30,503 nucleotides of DNA from Rhodospirillaceae bacterium (GTDB taxonomy: Bacteria; Pseudomonadota; Alphaproteobacteria; GCA-2731375), in NCBI GenBank assembly GCA_018701215.1, contig JABIWH010000051.1, forward strand, positions 1-30,503, given 5' to 3'. Of this stretch, positions 30,465-30,503 are shown in pieces. Each line of letters starts with the position of its first letter. The first letter of the stretch is position 1. The position numbers were made by a program, and so were the translations under genes. The notes beneath the pieces were generated by a model. That model saw nothing but the letters and a program-made list of their open reading frames with translations, had not been told where the DNA came from and ran no database searches.

Positions 30465-30503
30465 ATGGCCAAGGTCTATTCGCAGGATTTACGCGAACGC
30501 TTG
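30365..30503 (+). mobile_element. Probable IS630-family insertion sequence, left end only
   Basis: A transposase start of IS630 type is at the edge, with about 100 bases of leader. IS630-family elements insert at TA, and the presumed terminus follows TA of CTAG at 30362-30365. The right end lies outside, so the exact boundary and the terminal inverted repeat cannot be confirmed. Confidence 0.5.
30465..30503 (+). CDS. IS630-family transposase, first 13 codons
   Basis: Only MAKVYSQDLRERL is in the window. The pattern YS-x-DLRER near the N-terminus is the typical start of the helix-turn-helix of IS630-type transposases (or of their first open frame). GAGGAG lies a few bases upstream of ATG 30465. 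The call rests on 13 residues only. Confidence 0.6.
   Translation, partial: MAKVYSQDLRERL

Noticed and set aside
1..30503. CRISPR array, rRNA, prophage or toxin-antitoxin genes
   Set aside because: No regular spaced repeats, rRNA signatures, phage structural genes or typical toxin pairs were seen.

Overview
The window reads as a chromosomal stretch of a GC-rich alphaproteobacterium, most likely of Rhodospirillales type. The reasons are the high-GC codon use, oxygen-tolerant KorAB next to an adrenodoxin-reductase-like flavoprotein, a separate-subunit IorA plus long IorB, a receiver protein with a GPDRRR tail coupled to an Hpt protein, and a c'-type and a P460-type cytochrome. No sequence search was possible, so the taxonomic placement is an inference. 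The genes are densely packed, and most neighbours touch or overlap by 4 to 8 bases. The right edge is AT-rich and enters what looks like an IS630-family insertion sequence.

Left end (1-4900): a partial GrdB-like (glycine/sarcosine/betaine reductase selenoprotein B family) gene on the minus strand, carrying an in-frame UGA at 152-154. The reading frame stays open and family-like beyond the UGA, and a hairpin sits where a bacterial SECIS element should lie, so this is a probable selenoprotein. Next come a tRNA-Pro(UGG), an acetolactate-synthase-type TPP enzyme, a divergent R2-like diiron protein with a complete ligand set, and a coupled pair of a CheY-like receiver (Asn at the phosphoacceptor position) and an Hpt protein.

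Centre (4962-18940): one long minus-strand block. In transcription order it is korA-korB, a ferredoxin-NADP reductase, the FAD subunit of a molybdenum hydroxylase, a fused [2Fe-2S]/Mo-binding subunit, a 6-hydroxynicotinate-reductase-like protein, a UPF0280 (ApbE-like) protein, and the hydantoinase/oxoprolinase pair HyuA and HyuB. Stop and start codons overlap at several junctions. Read together this suggests a reductive route for an N-heterocyclic compound of nicotinate type: Mo-dependent ring hydroxylation, ferredoxin-driven ring reduction, then ATP-dependent lactam opening, with KorAB and Fpr supplying low-potential electrons. The substrate is not proven.

Right part (19240-30503): a two-gene unit (cyclase/kynurenine-formamidase-like protein plus an exported FG-GAP protein), a cold shock protein, a cytochrome c', the IorAB indolepyruvate:ferredoxin oxidoreductase operon, a cytochrome P460, an enoyl-CoA hydratase, an apparently cytoplasmic BtuF-like protein, and an Old Yellow Enzyme homologue. 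The last 500 bases are AT-rich, hold a strong hairpin, and end in the first 13 codons of an IS630-type transposase. No CRISPR array or rRNA was seen.
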